Shown piece after piece: positions 33,533 through 43,885 of a stretch of 64,000 nt of DNA. The translations under genes were made by a program, and so were the position numbers. The stretch lies in contig MCFE01000303.1 of the NCBI GenBank assembly GCA_002104905.1, positions 1-64,000 of the forward strand. Direction: 5' to 3'. The stretch comes from Basidiobolus meristosporus CBS 931.73. Its lineage: Eukaryota; Basidiobolomycota; Basidiobolomycetes; Basidiobolales; Basidiobolaceae. Numbering within the stretch: position 1 is the first letter of the stretch; each line of letters opens with the position of its first letter. The notes under the pieces are model-generated. The model searched no databases and had not been told where the DNA came from. It saw only the letters and a list, made by a program, of their open reading frames with translations.

Positions 33533-34867
33533 AACTTGATGCGGGCTAAAGTCGGGAAGTATGAGAGCTTCGATACTGGTAAAAGGGGCTAGATCAAGAA
33601 CTATCGCTCTACCACGGATAGTGCAATGCAAATTTTCCAAACAATTTTATGGAATTCCCTTTTTTTCTCATAACGAATAGCCTCGAATCAGCTCAAAATC
33701 AGCATACTATAAACAAGAGACTAAATCGTAGATCATGTAGAGTGGAAGCTGTGTCATGCATCAAAGTTCCCTTCCAAATGACAGCATTCGTTTAGAATGT
33801 GATCCAGACTTGACAATTCCATGAAAACACTAGATGTATTTTATGGGTCACTTCTATAGGAAACTACTGTCACAATGTCTACACAGAGCCCTTCTCCTGG
33901 CTAAACCTTAGCTGATCAAGGCCGTTCAGTCAGTGATCTGCTGATCCCAATTGTATTTTTATCAACTTGTTATCGGTTTCGTGACGCTAAGCGTTAAAGA
34001 TAGCCTTTGGTGCACGACGATATTAAAAAGGGATTTTAGTGGAGTGGGCATGAAACACATGTTTGATTAACTTCAAGGCGTGTTGATTGTTGCGGACTCT
34101 CAAATTGAACCAGGATTTGCTTGGTATCCATTGTGACTGGAAGCTAGACCGACCCTGGTGTCCCGTTGGTCCACTCGGATTGTTATGATTTCTGATCGTA
34201 ATGGTTGTATATTCATCATGGCGAAAGCAAACGCCAATAGCCTCTGCTTGCGGCTGCAAGGCATCATATGACTGATCGCTGGATTTGGTCGCTTCATTGA
34301 TGGGGTTTTAATTTCTTGGCGGCAAAGGCATCGTGACGGTCCACCAAAATTATGGATTATGTGATGGTTTCAGACGCCTTCCCAAAGCGTGACAACCACC
34401 CCACGCTTCTGTGTTCGGACTCCAGAGGGTGCAGTATCCTATTTGCGACTGAAAATAATGCACATCATATCTGATCAATAGGGGCTTACGCAAATTAGTC
34501 GATGCTCTGCTCAGTTGCTTGGACTCTACTTCAAGTACAGTCCCGTCCAGCGACAAATATACACATGATCGTTATTCACCTGGACATGCTGCTCTGCTGG
34601 ATATATACAAATTGAGGAACCAATACTTTTAGATTATACCGCGCTTGTTATCATTTCAGCAATGAACACTTTATAGGGGATCAGGTAGATTGAGCCTCAA
34701 TTCTGCAGGAGAGTGGAGAGTCATGAAAATTTCCTATTTACCGACTAGCATTGTTGCCATGGTATATAAACGACTCCACGCTCGTTGTTGTGATGCAGAT
34801 ATTAGTCACTAACATCTCCCTCGGAAAGCCTCCCTATCCGCTTAAACTCAATCGTGCTGTTGACATT
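33533..34867. other. Divergent intergenic region
   Basis: Promoter region shared by the Alba gene (left) and the secreted-protein gene (right). A pyrimidine-rich stretch (CCCTTTTTTTCTC near 33,657) lies upstream of the Alba gene. Short frames only. Confidence 0.45.
34763..34770 (+). promoter_or_regulatory. TATA box of the secreted 8-Cys protein gene
   Basis: TATATAAA about 100 bases upstream of the start codon at 34,868; the position suits a fungal TATA element. Seen by sequence match only. Confidence 0.45.
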
Positions 34868-35362
34868 ATGAAGGTTCTCGCAATCGCCACCGCTGCTTAC
34901 CTGATCGCCTGTAGCCAGGCTGCCACCAACTTTCTGCCCAAAGCTGGCCCCGGAAATCAATGCGAGGCAGCGGACACTTACAACCAATGCATTGATAATG
35001 CCATGACCACTACCTGCTCTTCTACCGATAATACCTGCAATTGCAAGCAAGCCCAAAACCTTGTTGCCTGTGTCAATTATTGCTCCAAGGACGCAAGTAT
35101 TGCTGGGCTGGGAGTGGCAGAGCAAAGTGAGGTCTCTAAATGGTGCTCTGCGGCATCTTCAGCCTCGCTACCCACAGCCACCACAGATACTGCTTCCAAA
35201 CCTACTGGTACTCAGGCATCAACTGCGGCTCCGTCCAAGGCGTTGTCCGCCACTTCGCCTTCCACTACCACTGTACCATCGGGGGGCAAATCTGGTGCCG
35301 GCAGAATGGAGATGTGTATGGGCCTATTAGGGATAATTGTCGTCATTAGTTCTTTAGTTTAA
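34868..35362 (+). CDS. Secreted GPI-anchored 8-cysteine protein
   Basis: A 164-residue protein starting at ATG 34,868 (MKVLAIATAAYLIACSQA, a signal peptide of about 18 residues). The mature part has eight cysteines between about residues 32 and 93, including a CNCK pair and CVNYC, with the spacing C-x7-C-x9-C-x6-C-x-C-x8-C-x3-C-x20-C. Then comes a Ser/Thr/Pro-rich stalk and a C-terminal hydrophobic tail (MCMGLLGIIVVISSLV) after a glycine/serine site, pointing to a GPI anchor. It shares this build, not clear sequence identity, with the protein at 19,128-19,646. The frame is open further upstream, but that part is 5' UTR since a TATA box lies within it. Function unknown; a wall or adhesion role is plausible. 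Confidence 0.8.
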   Translation: MKVLAIATAAYLIACSQAATNFLPKAGPGNQCEAADTYNQCIDNAMTTTCSSTDNTCNCKQAQNLVACVNYCSKDASIAGLGVAEQSEVSKWCSAASSASLPTATTDTASKPTGTQASTAAPSKALSATSPSTTTVPSGGKSGAGRMEMCMGLLGIIVVISSLV

Positions 35363-35909
35363 GATCGCACGATTGGTGGCCACAACGTTGTCATAGAGTT
35401 TTAACCCAATATACAACAATAAATCTCTTCTGTTCTATGACCAAGGTACTGTTGGCCGATCATGTTACTGCCCTAAACTGTAATCTAGTCGCATTGCGAT
35501 GTACTCTGCAAAAGTGGAGTTGTGTGGGAACACAGCTCAAAATAAATGGGAAATGTTATCGATCCAGATGCTCGTTTGTTTGCATTGTGGGGGTGCAACG
35601 GTAGTAGCGGTCACCCAACCCCTTAAATGTTCCAGTTTTTGCAACGCCTCAAGGTAAAGAGCTGGGGTCACCATACATATGGTACTATTATTGTGTGTCA
35701 ATGACTTCGGATATTACTGTTAAGCTCTGTGTCTACTCTATATGGTCTCTCCATAGCAATAATTAGTACGAGAAAGCATACGATTCATTCCTCTTTATAT
35801 ACTACATAATACTGCGCAGAGCTGTGTATTTATGAGACAACGTAACCCATGTATTCATGATGAGAGGACGTATAATAGTTGCTGAAATCACAAAGGACGA
35901 TCGCTACGT
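35363..35909. other. Convergent 3' intergenic region
   Basis: Between two convergent genes; AT-rich, with AATAAA at about 35,420 and 35,542 as possible polyadenylation signals for the 8-Cys gene. No gene seen. Confidence 0.45.
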
Positions 35910-36620
35910 TTACATGCGAGGCCCTATCTGGTTCCCCTTTTTGGCTCTAAGCTTAATGACTGTGATGATGTGTTTTGATACATATGGCCGTGTTGGGTTA
36001 TTTCCGATAAGCCTGATGTGGATTCGATTGAGTCTCTGGACCCTGGGATCAATCAGCTGCCTCTCGTTCACGACTATCTGGCCTCCAACTCTTGCTTTGG
36101 GCACAGGCCTTGGCTTAGTGATTCCAGGGAATTTCTTCTCCATTTCCTTCTCTAGATTGGCAAATGTTTGTAACATATCCGGGACGGTTTTCTCCAGGCC
36201 ATCCGTATTGGAATTCACCTGAGAAGCCATTGCCCCTGAAAGAGTGATCGTTTCTTTAGCCAGGGTTACGGATTGTCCCAGGAAGTGAAGGACCTGTCCC
36301 AGATTCTTCATTGCCTTGGCCAGCTTCACTTTCTGGAATGGGTTGATCACCTCTATATCATCCTGACTCGAGCCTGTATAATAAGGGTTGGGTCGGGGAT
36401 TTGTGGCAAACCTCCTTATATCATTCAAGTCACTGTCAATTTGGCTCACATGCGATCTCAGAGACCTGATCTGACCATCTTGGGCTTGATTCCATGCCGA
36501 CTGCCTCATAATCTCCGCAGATAGAGCATCACGACCTGGACCTTTATTCCAGTCTACCGGCTTCGCAATCGAAGCGGGCCATAATAATGTGGCAGCCAAA
36601 GCTATGGGATAGAGATGCAT
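35910..36620 (-). CDS. Secreted protein of unknown function with a helical core
   Basis: A 236-residue protein starting at ATG 36,620. Residues 1-19 (MHLYPIALAATLLWPASIA) form a signal peptide. The mature part has an amphipathic helical middle (about 35-60 and 85-150; INPFQKVKLAKAMKNLGQVLHFLGQ) and a basic C-terminus (RPRPVPKARVGG, NRIHIRLIGN, VIKLRAKKG). It has no cysteines in the mature part and no catalytic motif. I do not recognise a family. The frame is open for 29 codons upstream of the chosen ATG, but those residues would bury the signal peptide. The TATATTTAAA stretch near 36,732-36,741 on the minus strand is a candidate TATA element. Confidence 0.65.
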   Translation of the reverse strand: MHLYPIALAATLLWPASIAKPVDWNKGPGRDALSAEIMRQSAWNQAQDGQIRSLRSHVSQIDSDLNDIRRFATNPRPNPYYTGSSQDDIEVINPFQKVKLAKAMKNLGQVLHFLGQSVTLAKETITLSGAMASQVNSNTDGLEKTVPDMLQTFANLEKEMEKKFPGITKPRPVPKARVGGQIVVNERQLIDPRVQRLNRIHIRLIGNNPTRPYVSKHIITVIKLRAKKGNQIGPRM

Positions 36621-37400
36621 CGCTCTTAATGCAGAAAACAGGCAGACAAGGGCGAAGAGACAGGAAGCACTTACAGGGGAATAGTATACCTCAATAGCCC
36701 CAACCACAGTTCCTTAGTGCAGTCCACCAATTTAAATATACCATGCTAACAACTCCTCGCAACTTGGTTTTTCTACAGCCACGATATTCGTCGGTTTCAA
36801 TTCCCGGTTTGGGTTGTTACAGATATAGTATGAACCGATGAATTTCAGTGTGTACCATCCAAGCAAGAAGAAACTATCCAGACACAGTGTTTCATCATCC
36901 CTAGCTCGTGGGATCGATATTGTCTGACGAACGATCGGATGAAATGGTAGTGGATCGACCCTTATGTATAATATCTATATGACAGGAAGGTACTAGTATT
37001 GAATGGGCCCGGAGTTCTAAGCTTCGCTGTAGAGTTGTCTGTAGCAGACAAGGATGTGAAAGGATTGTGAGTGTTAACGTTCGACGGATGCACCTGCTCC
37101 AGGAACACTGGGCGTTCTCACGAATAGGTGCTCAATGAATATTGTAAGCTACACAAGTCCGTGGTGTTCAGGTATAGTCTATAGTCGAACACATTATAAC
37201 GCAGCACTTCTATCATTGAATTGGCTTCTTTGATTGAACCTTCGTAATTTCAAGCAGCATACGTTGCACCTTCGGGATGTAATGGAAAACATCTGGGGGT
37301 TGGTGTTTATTTGTGAGAATTCTATAGGTAATATCCTATTCGAAATGGTATGCGACCACAAGCTGTTTTCAAGTCCACGAGGTATAACTATCAAATCTAG
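36621..37400. other. Intergenic, no supported gene
   Basis: Promoter of the secreted-protein gene on the left, 3' flank of BolA on the right. No coding signal. Confidence 0.45.
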
Positions 37401-37910
37401 CTAATTGTTTACTTGTACCTCCTTAGGAGTTTTGGTTTTGAGGGCAAGTGCATGCAAGCCTTGAGCAAACTCGTCGTTTAGGAGACCATAGATCATACGA
37501 TGGCGCTGCATAAGATTCTAAATAAAGGAAGAAAAGTCACAGTTTAGTGATGGGCTACAGAATGCCGAGAATGCACTAGCAAAAAGGAAGGATTCTCGAG
37601 CTACCTTTCCTTCAAATTGGCTAGAGACGATCTTGACCCTGGTGAAATGAAGTGGGTGAGCTTTTTCCGATGGTCTATGCTACGTTCTTCATATGGCGGG
37701 GAAGGGGACTACCTGAAGTGTGTCTCTCGACTCGTCACACCTTGCATGGGCTCATGGTGAGCGTGTAAATGAGATTCATTAATGATTTCAAGGCTGTCAG
37801 GCTTCAAATTTTCTGTCAACTACGCAGTATGTTGATTAGAGGATGCTTTTCGAAGCCACTCGAGCTCTACAAACCTTTTTTTGGATACTTTGGTACACTG
37901 GTCCGCTCAT
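37401..37910 (-). CDS. BOL1: BolA-like protein
   Basis: Four exons: 37,875-37,910; 37,713-37,819; 37,605-37,638; 37,401-37,517, with GT-AG introns of 55, 74 and 87 nt; 294 nt, 97 residues, phases consistent. The protein reads [12 protein letters not shown], then [40 protein letters not shown] and [20 protein letters not shown] followed by [11 protein letters not shown]. This is the BolA fold with the RHR-x2-Y block and the C-terminal HAL histidine that bridges an Fe-S cluster with monothiol glutaredoxins. Fungal Bol1 assists Fe-S insertion in mitochondria; related BolA proteins act in the cytosol in iron sensing. The short N-terminus without an evident presequence leaves the compartment open. 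No single exon is long enough to be recognised by length alone. Confidence 0.9.
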
Positions 37911-39480
37911 GGCAACTGTAGTATAGTGTAGGCGGTTTGGGTTGAGGGTCAATGACTTCAAACGATTGGAAATAAGTGGAAACATGTTTCAACGAAAAAT
38001 CCGTTTCCAAAAATTTATCTATATCCAATTTCACCTGTCTGATACTCTCAAAAAAGATAATCTTTCCCAATCAACACGCACACTGGCGATATTGACTCAT
38101 TAAAATGGGTATCTGTAAATCCTGATTCATGTAGCATGAATTACCTCGGTCATTTGGCTCTGGAACCTAGAGGGAATTGATGGATTGTGGAGTGGCCAAC
38201 TCGAACCGCCTCTGCAACCGGCTCTCAACACAACAGTAGGGCGGCCAACACTAGCAGTATGGGGCAATGGCCACCCCTCTAACGGGCTTTGTTTACTATT
38301 CCCCCATAGGATTATGCCTAACTGTTCTCCAAACATAAATACATTTCTTCAAGCGTGTATGCAACAACCACGAGGATTCTAAACAATATCGGAGATACAC
38401 TTGCTGTGCATCTCACATAGGGTTTGGTCTATCGATAAGGATCATGGTTCATGGTCTATGGTAGGTGACCTTGCTAACCAAGCTGTGCTGATTTTCTTGA
38501 AATTGGCTCACGGGTGCGGTGAATAGTCCATTGTAAATGCTACGGATGTTACCATGATCGTATCCACTCTTTGAGCTTCCTTTGAATAGTATAATTGCTC
38601 GAAATTCATATTAACCATATTGTTGACTTCGTAGCCGAATCAAATCCTCACGATACTATTCGGTTGTGGGACTGCATTAGGGAATGGTATGAGAATTTTA
38701 CGGTGTAGGCCATAAGCAGCACCATTTTCCCGCTCATACCTGCCCAAAAGGCCACCGGCCACCCTAATCAATACATACAAGGCGGTGGGTTTTCCTAATA
38801 GTTTCGAAGCGTACAGCCACTCCTCTTACTAGGCTCTCAAATCGGGTATCACCAGCGCTCACGCAAGGCTAACCTCCAAGACATCAGGTTCTGCGAGTGT
38901 TACTATGGAGGAGGAAAGCCCTGGAATCTTGAGCTTCGCAGGAGTGGATCTGGTTGATTTCCGTACAATGCCGTTTGGAGTCTTCTATTGTATAACCAGG
39001 TGCTCGTTTTAATTGGGCCTCAAGTAAGCTTGGCAATGAAACTAGTACCTCTTGCGTTGCCTGAATCCACACTGAAATAGTACAAATGATACAATGAAGC
39101 ACCGGGATCAGATCCGGTATCGATATGCCACTAGCATATATTTGACTCGATCTTAGCTGAGGGGCTTTTGTTGGATCTGTTTGTGTCGATCAGACAGGTG
39201 CTGATCCGAGAAATAATTTCTCTGTTTCAATATCACCTCGCACCTGATTGGTAGCTAATCGATTCCACATTTAGGGGGATGTATAGTGCCTCGAATTGCT
39301 CGCCTGGCCTTGAGGTTGGTAGGTACATATGAGGAGGGCCTATGCGAATGAGATCATCCATCCATTATACTGCATATGCCCAAATTAAATTAGACATGGG
39401 TTGCTATTTACTCGATAGATCACTGCATTATCTATATATAAAGCATCACTCCACCTTTTATAGATTATTTCTTAACCATC
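37911..39480. other. Divergent intergenic region, no supported gene
   Basis: About 1.6 kb between BolA and the GH8 gene. Frames at 38,127-38,336 (minus), 38,185-38,382 (plus) and 38,884-39,102 (minus) have no motif. TATATATAAA at about 39,433-39,442 is a candidate TATA box for GH8, roughly 40 bases before its start. Confidence 0.45.
39433..39442 (+). promoter_or_regulatory. TATA box of the GH8 gene
   Basis: A TATATATAAA element lies about 40 bases upstream of the start codon at 39,481, implying a short leader. Seen by match and spacing only. Confidence 0.4.
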
Positions 39481-40548
39481 ATGAGCCATCTTATTGAACA
39501 GAAGTACGTTGCTTGGAGGAATCGCTACGTCCGTTCGGCCAACGGCAATAGTTTCTACGTTTATTACAACGACAAAGATGAGCTCGAGAAGATTGGAAAC
39601 CTCAAACCCATCACCTGCAGCGAGGCCCATGGCTACGGAATGCTTATCTCCGTATTGAAAGGAAACCCCTACGACTTCGAGTGTATGGTTCGCTACTTCG
39701 ATAGCTTCAGGAATAAGAAAGGTCTCATGGCTTGGCAACAAGTGATGGACTTACGTTCTGGGCAAATCTCCAACGCCCCTGACGGTGGTGATAATTGTGC
39801 TACCGACGGGGATGTCGACATAGCTGCTGCACTCTTTATTGCTGCCAAAACATGGAATAACCCCTCGTACAGGGATAGGGCTGTGTCTCTATGTAAAGCC
39901 ATATATGACCACTGTGTAAACTGGAACACCTGCATGTTCCGTCTGGGCGATTGGGTCGAGAGTGGCTCCAAGCACGACAAACTTACTCGTCCCTCTGATT
40001 TCCTTCTTACCCACTTGTTGCTGTTCTCCAGAGAGGACGCACCTGAGAGAAGAGATGGCTGGATTCGCATGCTGGAAGCTACTGTTCGCACAGTCGAGCG
40101 TCAGTTGACTTTTCACCCTCAAACCGGGCTAATTGCAGATTTTTTAGAGCATAACGGACACGAGTATGTCCCAGTGAAAGGTGAGGTTCTAGAGAGTAAG
40201 CATGACAAAGATTACAATTGGAATAGTTGTCGTGTCCCCTGGCGTCTTACCATCTACTATATCGAGTCGCGCGACACTCGTGTGTATCCCATTCTCCAAG
40301 CTCAGGCAAACTTCTTCGCACATCAGTCGGAAGTCAAGGCCGGTTACCAGTTGGATGGCAAGGCCCTGGTTGATTACACGGATCTTGCCTTCATGGCACC
40401 TGCCGCACTCTCCATGTGGTTAATCAACCATCCAAATCTCCCCAAGATCCAGAAGCAGATGGAAGAGATGGATGACAACGCTTATTTCGGCGAGACTATT
40501 GCTCTGCTATGCCAGCTACAAATCACCAGACCTCACTTCACTGTCTAA
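39481..40548 (+). CDS. Glycoside hydrolase family 8, chitosanase-like
   Basis: A 355-residue intronless protein. The GH8 alpha6/alpha6-barrel motifs are present: TCSEAHGYGMLISVL with the general acid E48 (family pattern SEGxGYGM), ATDGDVDIAAALFIAAK (D109; family ATDGDLDIAxAL), and YNWNSCRVPWRLTIYY at 245-260. In endoglucanases and xylanases of GH8 the last block has an Asp base before A-x-R; here it is Asn (N248), as in the subgroup of bacterial chitosanases in which a glutamate in another loop is the base. A candidate is E284 in HQSEVKAGY. It would cut chitosan (deacetylated chitin), which fits wall remodelling or feeding on zygomycete-type walls. There is no signal peptide, so it would be cytosolic or its secretion exon is missed. 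GH8 is mainly bacterial, so transfer from bacteria is plausible. Confidence 0.85.
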   Translation: MSHLIEQKYVAWRNRYVRSANGNSFYVYYNDKDELEKIGNLKPITCSEAHGYGMLISVLKGNPYDFECMVRYFDSFRNKKGLMAWQQVMDLRSGQISNAPDGGDNCATDGDVDIAAALFIAAKTWNNPSYRDRAVSLCKAIYDHCVNWNTCMFRLGDWVESGSKHDKLTRPSDFLLTHLLLFSREDAPERRDGWIRMLEATVRTVERQLTFHPQTGLIADFLEHNGHEYVPVKGEVLESKHDKDYNWNSCRVPWRLTIYYIESRDTRVYPILQAQANFFAHQSEVKAGYQLDGKALVDYTDLAFMAPAALSMWLINHPNLPKIQKQMEEMDDNAYFGETIALLCQLQITRPHFTV

Positions 40549-40737
40549 GTGGTAAATACCCGAGTGATCTTGACCTAATGACAGCCTCCTACCAGCCTCT
40601 ACGTACATTGACCTCCGCTACCTCATTATAAAGCCATACCATGTTAACTAATAAAGGCCTCTAATCGTGTAGAATTTACATCAATTTATATTACGGTTTT
40701 AGGGTAATGTTCAAGCATTGGTGTTGCGGAGCCTGGT

Positions 40738-40941
40738 TTACGGATTCTCGTGGGATGATTTCTCTTTCGGCTTCTCATTACTGTCCTTACTCTTTGCGGA
40801 AGGTTGGTGCTTGGCATGGGCTTCGGCATTTTCCTGTTTAGTGATTCCATGGGATTGCATCGACTCGCTCCCCAAAATCCCGCCGAGAGCTTCCTCGAGA
40901 AGCCCTGTGCCAGCTTCGATCTCCTCTTTTTGATGGCTCAT
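40738..40941 (-). CDS. CsbD-like small stress protein
   Basis: A 67-residue, highly hydrophilic protein starting at ATG 40,941. The core HQKEEIEAGTGLLEEALGGILGSESMQSHG followed by ITKQENAEAHAKH resembles the CsbD-like fold: G-x2-EEALG-x2-LG, then a second Gln/Ala/Glu-rich half. The tail is Lys/Ser/Glu-rich and disordered. CsbD proteins are bacterial stress proteins; fungal members include small proteins described as mismatch- or cruciform-binding (Hmp1 type). The function here is inferred only. The frame is open 14 codons upstream from a non-ATG or earlier ATG (40,983), giving a longer alternative of 81 residues that lacks similarity in the extra part. Converges with the GH8 gene. Confidence 0.6.
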   Translation of the reverse strand: MSHQKEEIEAGTGLLEEALGGILGSESMQSHGITKQENAEAHAKHQPSAKSKDSNEKPKEKSSHENP

Positions 40942-41465
40942 AAACACTCGTGTTGCGCTGGCGGGCCACCGCATTTGCCGCACACTTATATATATCGTGG
41001 CTCGAATAACGTCATCCTTGCCGTGACAGTGTCATTACGTAACATGGCCTTTTAGAGAAGTCATGATCAAAGCTTGGCCGGACCCGGGCTCCATGTCTGT
41101 TGTCCCTGAAATCATTGGAATCCCATAACCCACCTATGCATCCGGTTCACTCATCAGGAGCAATGGTGGGCGTCTGAACCAACCAACCAGTTATCTCCCA
41201 TATATGTTTACAATGGAGTTACAAATAGAGTTTGAACTGGTCCAAACATGGCCCAATTAATCTCCATCAATTATTTAAGCTACACCCAGGACTGAGCTGG
41301 TTGATTGGCTGGGAGTCTACTTGCTTGTGCCAATAGTCTGACGGCTAGGTTCAGGACTGCACTCAAGAGCTTCAAATTTTCCTCTCTTTGTTCCATATAC
41401 CTGAGGACACCTGGAAAGCATTGTAAATAGCAGCATATTCAGGGAAATAGTTGACATAATTTGGA
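40942..41465. other. Divergent intergenic region
   Basis: Promoters of the CsbD-like gene (minus) and of the membrane protein (plus). CACTTATATATATCG near 40,983 is a possible TATA element for the former. No further gene is supported, though the minus-strand frame at 41,372-41,587 overlaps the next gene and is discussed there. Confidence 0.4.
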
Positions 41466-42208
41466 ATGGAAGCCCAGTCGCGATCTTTGATTGCCACCAG
41501 CACGGTGGGGAAGTCTGAGCGCAACGGCTCAACTGGTAATGGAAATGGAGCGGCGCAAAGTACGCTGGCCTCTTCGAACGACGCCACCGCCGTCGCTCGA
41601 AAAACGCCCTCGCTATCGCTGATGCCGGTTGACGGGGATATGAACGTGGTCCGGGTTCATTTCGGTAAGTCGATTGTTTTTGGGATACCTTGCTTCTACT
41701 TGCGGCGATAACCGACCCACATATGGTAGAGACCAGCAACGACTCGGTAGTCATGCTGAAAACCACGCTGCTTATCACCTGCCTTCTGGTTATCGTATGG
41801 TTTCTCTACGCCGTCATCTCCCAGGATATTTTGCCGAAACTGCGCCAGCCCACCTCGTTCTTTTCGTTCTTGAATTTCCGAACCGTCGTCCCCTTCGTCA
41901 TGGTCATGTGGTTTATCGCTTTTTGCCTCCTCTCTCACCTGATCCACTTGAACTTCGACTTACCACCTGGGGGAGAGATGCTGTTTGCTGACACCCGGAG
42001 CGAGACCTCTCAGTGCAACGTTTGCGTCTTGCCCGGCGGGGGTGTGAGCATATTGCAGTTCGATAAGGAGAGGTCCTTCCTCCTAAAAGGCGGGGTCCAG
42101 GAGGAAGAAGAGGAGAAAGAACTTCAGCTTCGGAGAGGTGGTCGCAGTGCTCGCAACGAAACCTCTGAAGGGATTGAATTGCGGGTAGTGGAGCCTAGCC
42201 GAGTCTGA
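41466..42208 (+). CDS. Two-helix membrane protein of unknown function
   Basis: Two exons, 41,466-41,664 and 41,730-42,208, with a 65-nt GT-AG intron (GTAAGT...GGTAG); 225 residues. The N-terminal 65 residues are Ser/Asn/Gly/Thr-rich and probably disordered. Two hydrophobic segments follow at about 77-95 (TTLLITCLLVIVWFLYAVI) and 115-137 (VVPFVMVMWFIAFCLLSHLI). The C-terminal part is acidic (QEEEEEKELQLRRGG) and probably cytosolic. I do not recognise a family. Exon 2 is better supported than exon 1. A minus-strand frame at 41,372-41,587 (MASFEEASVLCAAPFPLPVE...) covers exon 1 and also looks protein-like, so the strand of this first part is not settled. Confidence 0.55.
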
Positions 42209-43537
42209 GGGCCCAGCACGCAGGTGTGAACACAACCTCGGTCGAATAGTGACCCTCTTCTTCCCACCCTTGGGCTTTCATCCTCCCCTACGATTTTGCT
42301 GGCATGGGGTATACCCTTAACTACGGATTCCTTGGTCGCAGCTGGAATTGCATCATCCCCGGCTTCTGCCCTGTTAGGTTCTCCCGAACCTCATACTCCC
42401 TTACCATATCACACAATGCTACTGTTGCGCCGACCTACCTAGCTCGCATTGTGTATATTGCCCTGATAACACTAGGCCAATTTCGCTTGTTTCAATCAAT
42501 CTTCCGGGTGCCAATAAATGGGGCCAATCTCCCTGATCAGTGAGGATACTCTAAGTAGCCACTTCTCATTCCACACTATAATCTATACTTGTTATGGCCC
42601 TATCCCTGCGCATCATACTACATCCACCATAAAACCAATAAATCACTAGCTGTTGTTGGTGAGGCCCCAACAGTGTCTTGCTGTACACATGTGGACTACA
42701 TGATGTTATACCCTGGCAAGTGGTGTGCTAGGCATGGTCCCTGGAATCCCTGGCACCTGATTACACAACTTACCTCAAGGTCTGCCAAGTGTAATTTAGA
42801 TGGAAGTGACTAGTATGGGATACTGTGGGAAAAGCCATAGGCTCCCCCACTTAGAATATCAAAGGTATTTTGAAAATATTCCCAATTCTCTCTCAGAGAC
42901 TCAATGGAAGGTACCATTAAAAGACTGTCACAAAGTGCCTTATAAGTTGATGATATTATTCAAGCATTGGTGAAGTACTGTTAGAATAGATTCTCTGCCC
43001 AGGCACAGCGGCACTTTAGTCAAAATTCTCAATCCTAGATCTAAGGTCCCACCAAATGATTGGCATTTGATTCCCTCCCCTTCCAATCTTATTATATATC
43101 TTCGCCAGTGTCTTTCTATTGAGATCCTAGATGTGTTGTGTGGATTAAGCCCCAAGAAAAAGAGCTTGCAAAGGGCCAGCAGAATGCCAGTACAACACCA
43201 GTAGAAATCTAGCTTTTCTTAATGCTACAACTTTCAGCATCAGAGGCTCTAAGCCTTTTAAGGACTAGTAGACAGATATCCTAGAAGTTGCTATACCCCA
43301 GTATTTGTCATTCCAATTAGAGTAGTAGTCTGATCACTGCAATATTTTAACTGAGAAATGAATTAATAAATGCCAGTCAAACACCAAATGAAAGGTATGA
43401 CCAAAATATCCACTGGAACTGGCAGATTTTGACAGAGACTAGTAGTGTTTAGAAGTCATCACACACATAACTGTATGACAGTAAACTAGCCTACTAGGCT
43501 ACTCACTATAGCTTTCCAGACAAAATGATGTCAAATA
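42209..43537. other. Boundary between gene segment and transposon cluster
   Basis: The left part to about 42,550 has ordinary composition. From about 42,590 the sequence turns CpG-poor and resembles the transposon remnants further right, with no usable frame. A block near 43,160-43,190 (GGCCAGCAGAATGCCAGTAC) is partly repeated near 43,895-43,920 just beyond the solo LTR, suggesting an older repeat that the LTR entered. No gene seen. Confidence 0.45.
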
Positions 43538-43885
43538 TGTTGTAAGAGTCTTGGACATATTGGAAGTAATTGGGAGAACAAGTAGACCATGTGGCTTTCA
43601 CTTAATAATTTATTGAATGTAACAGTAGTATTTAAACTTTTACATGGTCTTGGCATTACCAACACATAGAATAGGCTAAGGAAGGTCCCAAGAGCATGTG
43701 TGCAAAGTCTTGGGCTGTTTGGGCAACTTTGAGAATTTTCATGTTCAGGGCACCTGGTATTTTGTTGAAATATTCCAAGTAAATCCCAACAAGGAATTTG
43801 GTCAGTATTCTCTAGGATTTGAGGGTAATGATCTAAGTGACTAAGTTAGGTGAATATTTAGGTGGAATTACAAATTTTTACAACA
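43538..43885 (-). repeat. Solo copia LTR
   Basis: A complete 348-bp LTR with TG...CA ends and short inverted termini (TGTTGTAA / TTACAACA). It aligns over its full length with the LTR at 769-1,091 and more weakly with 2,054-2,385. No gag or pol sequence adjoins it, so it is a solo LTR left by recombination. The 5 bp on either side (AAATA and CAAAA) do not match, so target duplication is no longer visible. The orientation is given as for the other copies. Confidence 0.85.
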
